From Deltaproteobacteria bacterium (GTDB taxonomy: Bacteria > JACQOV01): a DNA stretch of 38,277 nt. The stretch spans positions 1 through 38,277 of the forward strand of contig JACQOV010000070.1 of the NCBI GenBank assembly GCA_016202395.1. The letters are read 5' to 3'. Under the pieces are notes generated by a model. The model saw only the letters and a program-made list of their open reading frames with translations. It did not search any database and had not been told where the DNA came from. Below are positions 36,047 to 38,277 of this stretch, piece by piece; positions within the stretch are counted from its first letter, which is position 1, and every line of letters starts with the position of its first letter. A program made the translations under genes and the position numbers.

Positions 36047-36070
36047 TCCAAAGAAGGAGGAGAAAATAAA

Positions 36071-36445
36071 ATGATAAGGAAGTGGTTTTTAAGATTGGCG
36101 GCATTAGGAACGCTCGCTAGCTCGCTGGCTCCAGGAATGGCTCTTGCGGTCGAAGGAGAGGAACCGGCAACAGACGCTGCAATGGCAAGCGCTGCCACAG
36201 CAGAAACGTCATCCTCCGTATCAAGTTTAGGGATTGCATTGGCAGGAGGAATTGGAATTGGGATCGCGGCTTTTGGAGGCGCTTTAGGTCAGGGAAGAAC
36301 AATGGCGGCCGCCCTGGAAGGGATTGCGCGCAACCCCGAGGCGTCTGGAAAAATCCAAACCCCTATGATCATCGGTCTGGCGCTCATCGAATCGCTGGTC
36401 ATTTATGCCTTGCTGATTGCCCTGATGCTCGTAGGCAAGATATAG
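36071..36445 (+). CDS. atpE: ATP synthase F0 subunit c with N-terminal leader
   Basis: A 124-aa precursor. Residues 1-26 (ending PGMALA) look like a cleavable signal peptide, followed by an A/T/S-rich linker to about 50 and then the usual two-helix hairpin. The polar loop is [13 protein letters not shown]. The ion-binding carboxylate is the E of [10 protein letters not shown], and a Q lies in GALGQGR. A very strong SD (AAGGAGGAG) supports this start. No atpF, atpH or F1 genes follow: the next gene is on the other strand 9 nt away, so F0 is split from F1. Confidence 0.93.
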   Translation: MIRKWFLRLAALGTLASSLAPGMALAVEGEEPATDAAMASAATAETSSSVSSLGIALAGGIGIGIAAFGGALGQGRTMAAALEGIARNPEASGKIQTPMIIGLALIESLVIYALLIALMLVGKI

Positions 36446-36454
36446 CTGTTCTTT

Positions 36455-37186
36455 TCACAGTGGCTGCAGGAGTTTACAGAGCCTATCCGGACGGTCTGTC
36501 ATGATCCCATCGACGCCGTCCGAGATGAGCTTTTTCATCTCTTCTACAGCATTGGCCACGTATGGATAAACTTTCCATCGAGCTTTATGAGCTTGCTCCA
36601 CCCGTTGAGAGGTAACCGATGTCCACTCGGGATGGATTGAGATCGGGCCAATCGCCTTTGCAAACTGGAAAGCCTGTTCCCAATAATTCCCGGTTAATAA
36701 AATTGCCAAAGGGATTTTCTTCTCTTGCTTGCGAAATTCTAGAAGAAGAGGCCACTGGAAGGAAGAGAGAATGCATCGCGCCTGCGGATAAGTTTGAAGA
36801 ACCTTTAGCGCCGAGGCAATCAAGAGAGAAGGATCGGAGTGGTTCGCTTTGAGCTCCAAGTTCAAAGCAACGCGACCCCCGAAGCGCTCTAAAACCTGTT
36901 GAAGTGTGGGGATCCGCTCTTGAGAAAACCGAGGATCAAACCAACTCCCCACATCGAACCGTTGAAGATCCTCAAGGGAAGCGCTTTCAATAGAAATATC
37001 TTTTCCCGCAGTGCGGAGTAAGTTGCTGTCATGACAAATAACAACCTTTCCATCGCGCGTGACATGCAAATCCATCTCAATCATGTCAGCCCCCTGCTGA
37101 ATTGCCAATTCAAAAGCAGCCATCGTGTTCTCCGGAGCGTGCGCGGAGGCCCCACGATGAGCGATATTGAGAATCTTCTTCTTCAT
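36455..37186 (-). CDS. Glycerophosphodiester phosphodiesterase
   Basis: A 243-aa GDPD TIM-barrel enzyme, probably cytoplasmic as no signal peptide is present. Motifs: IAHRGASAHAPENT near residues 7-20, GADMIEMDLHVTRDG near 34-48 with metal-binding E and D, and CHD near 53. Later conserved parts are ALNLELK near 109-115 and DGVDGIMTDRP near 222-232. It hydrolyses glycerophosphodiesters to glycerol-3-phosphate and an alcohol. The start at 37186 overlaps the ftsY stop by 4 bp (ATGA). The longer upstream frame belongs to antisense of ftsY coding and is rejected. Confidence 0.93.
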   Translation of the reverse strand: MKKKILNIAHRGASAHAPENTMAAFELAIQQGADMIEMDLHVTRDGKVVICHDSNLLRTAGKDISIESASLEDLQRFDVGSWFDPRFSQERIPTLQQVLERFGGRVALNLELKANHSDPSLLIASALKVLQTYPQARCILSSFQWPLLLEFRKQEKKIPLAILLTGNYWEQAFQFAKAIGPISIHPEWTSVTSQRVEQAHKARWKVYPYVANAVEEMKKLISDGVDGIMTDRPDRLCKLLQPL

Positions 37187-38133
37187 GATAGGAATAAAGA
37201 CCTCACAAATTCCTCTGATGAAAATGGGATTAACGCTTCTAGAGTTTCTCCAATTCCAACGAAATAAACAGGGATCTGAAAAGACTGCGCCACGGCAATC
37301 AGGCTTCCCCCTTTTGCGGAGCCATCGAGTTTTGTAATCACCAGGCCTGAAACTGAGAGGGCCTTTTGAAACTGTCGAACCTGCTCTACCGTATTGATGC
37401 CCAGTGTCCCATCTAAAACCAACCACGTCTCATGAGGGGCTTGAGGCAACGCCTTGGCGCTGACCCTTTGAATTTTCTTGAGCTGATCCATCAATGGCGC
37501 TTCGGTATGAAGCCTCCCCGCGGAATCGATCAAAACCACATCCATTCCCTTCGCCTTTGCCGATTCAATGGCCTGAAAAGCGATCGAGGCAGGATCCGCC
37601 CCCTCCTGCCCCATAACGCAGGGAATCTGTAATCGATCCGCCCAGGTTTTGAGTTGGCCCGTAGCCCCTGCGCGAAAGGTGTCGGCCGCCGCCAGCAACA
37701 CACTTCTCCCCTCTTTTTGAAACCCGTGAGCGACTTTAGCGATCGTCGTCGTCTTCCCAACCCCATTGACTCCAACAAACAAGATGACAAAAGGCTTTTC
37801 TCGAACCGAAACAGCCCGCTCTAACTTTTTGAGATCCGATCGAATTGCTTCCCGAAGTTTCTCTAAGAGAGGACCCCGATGATTCTGCTCCTGAAGACGC
37901 GATAGAAGTTGTTCTGTCACCTGAGGCCCCACATCGACCGCTAACAATGCTTCCCTTACCGATTCTAAGGTTGTTCCTTTGCCTTTAGATACCACCCCCT
38001 TGAAAATTTCGCGCGTTTTACTTAAGGCAAGAGAGACCGAGACCTTCTCAGAAGACTTTCGTTTCCTCCGAAGAAGGAGAAACGCTCCGACCCCAACGGC
38101 AACAATTAGGATAGCTCCAACCGCAATCAACAT
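37183..38133 (-). CDS. ftsY: Signal recognition particle receptor FtsY
   Basis: A 316-aa SRP GTPase that docks ribosome-nascent chains at the membrane. The N-terminus is a true hydrophobic segment (IAVGAILIVAVGVGAFLLL, residues 3-21) followed by RRKRK, so it is membrane-anchored rather than carrying the acidic A domain. The N domain follows (about 40-105), then the G domain with GVNGVGKTTTIAKVA near 121-135, DTFRAGATGQLK, DSAGRLH and TKLDGSAKGG. No SD is seen. An IS-like end lies 43 bp upstream. Confidence 0.94.
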   Translation of the reverse strand: MLIAVGAILIVAVGVGAFLLLRRKRKSSEKVSVSLALSKTREIFKGVVSKGKGTTLESVREALLAVDVGPQVTEQLLSRLQEQNHRGPLLEKLREAIRSDLKKLERAVSVREKPFVILFVGVNGVGKTTTIAKVAHGFQKEGRSVLLAAADTFRAGATGQLKTWADRLQIPCVMGQEGADPASIAFQAIESAKAKGMDVVLIDSAGRLHTEAPLMDQLKKIQRVSAKALPQAPHETWLVLDGTLGINTVEQVRQFQKALSVSGLVITKLDGSAKGGSLIAVAQSFQIPVYFVGIGETLEALIPFSSEEFVRSLFLS

Positions 38134-38142
38134 CGCGTGTGG

Positions 38143-38170
38143 AGTTTACCATTTCAATCATAGAAGACAA
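38143..38170 (-). promoter_or_regulatory. Possible ftsY promoter, leaderless-type
   Basis: On the minus strand TTGTCT (38170-38165) and TAAACT (38148-38143) have a 16-bp spacer, and the -10 box ends 9 nt before the ATG at 38133. A better -10 hexamer, TATGAT (38162-38157), lacks a -35 partner. Confidence 0.3.
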
Positions 38171-38277
38171 GCACCTGTACTGGACGGGTACATCGGTAAC
38201 ACTTTATGATGTTGGTAATGGAAGGCGATGGGGGTTTGATATCCCAGGGCCTGATGGGGTCGATGGAAGTTATATTC
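38158..38277 (-). CDS. Transposase C-terminus (IS481/IS3 integrase type), partial
   Basis: The last 39 codons of an rve-type integrase run in from the right window edge. EYNFHRPHQALGYQTPIAF is the conserved end of the IS481/IS3 transposase core, containing the RPHxALGxxTP signature. The stop TGA lies at 38158-38160, about 18 bp outside the predicted element end, so the last residues are encoded by flanking DNA. The catalytic residues are beyond the window. Confidence 0.85.
   Translation of the reverse strand, partial: EYNFHRPHQALGYQTPIAFHYQHHKVLPMYPSSTGACLL
38176..38277. mobile_element. Insertion sequence end, partial
   Basis: The element appears to begin at TGTACTGGACGGGTACA (38176-38192), a TGT...ACA-type terminus as found in IS481-like elements, directly after ftsY upstream DNA. 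The other end and any target duplication are beyond the window. Confidence 0.6.

Noticed and set aside
36446..36490. Terminator between atpE and the convergent glycerophosphodiesterase gene
   Set aside because: Only 9 nt separate the stops and no stable stem with a T-run is visible.

Overview
The window is a typical chromosomal segment of a Gram-negative, probably uncultured bacterium. Evidence for an outer membrane is a LolB-like lipoprotein and several lipobox proteins. HrcA/CIRCE control of groESL, tandem DUF507 genes, a separate F0 cluster (atpZ-atpI-atpB-atpE with no b or F1 genes after it) and a sigma-54-type promoter fit a deltaproteobacteria-like or Nitrospirota-like lineage. That placement is an inference and is not resolved here. 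No tRNA, rRNA or CRISPR array was seen.

Layout. 163-2901: lutABC lactate-oxidation operon. 2903-3154: small unknown protein. 3212-8322: conserved housekeeping run rplU, rpmA, obgE, proB, proA, nadD, rsfS, with a 126-bp palindromic element wedged between the Shine-Dalgarno (SD) and start codon of rpmA. 8336-10154: accessory patch with a secreted orphan Rhs-core protein and a nucleotidyltransferase/HEPN pair. 10154-11671: gpmI. 11699-12844: AAA/DUF4143 ATPase. 12877-15299: TPR lipoprotein and LolB-like lipoprotein. 15292-20635: peptide ABC transporter (binding protein, two permeases, two ATPases), closed by a bidirectional terminator. 20703-22645 (minus): groEL and groES with a perfect CIRCE. 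22779-26446: recombined accessory region with a chimeric DUF507 remnant, a DUF4382-like lipoprotein, a second DUF4143 ATPase and two intact DUF507 genes. 26477-30266: an antiporter and a metalloprotease, each cut by one IS630-type element. 30273-32840 (minus): FG-GAP propeller protein and a small membrane protein, upstream partners of the protease and preceded by a strong sigma-54-type promoter. 32995-34672: hemL and an ArfB-like release factor. 34734-36445: F0 ATP synthase genes. 36455-38133 (minus): glycerophosphodiesterase and ftsY. 38158-38277: end of an IS481/IS3-like element running off the window.

Most notable: (1) the rpmA palindrome, which would bring SD and ATG to 7 nt if folded; (2) a sigma-54-type promoter in front of a small membrane protein / double-propeller / metalloprotease operon whose products share a hydrophobic ...SFG... 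segment; (3) a recurring architecture of a -10 box 7-11 nt before ATG with no SD, suggesting leaderless mRNAs; (4) an IS630-type element with its two transposase frames meeting at an A8 run, joining halves of two unrelated genes; (5) DUF507 gene duplication, chimerism and a 73-bp identical repeat upstream of groES.
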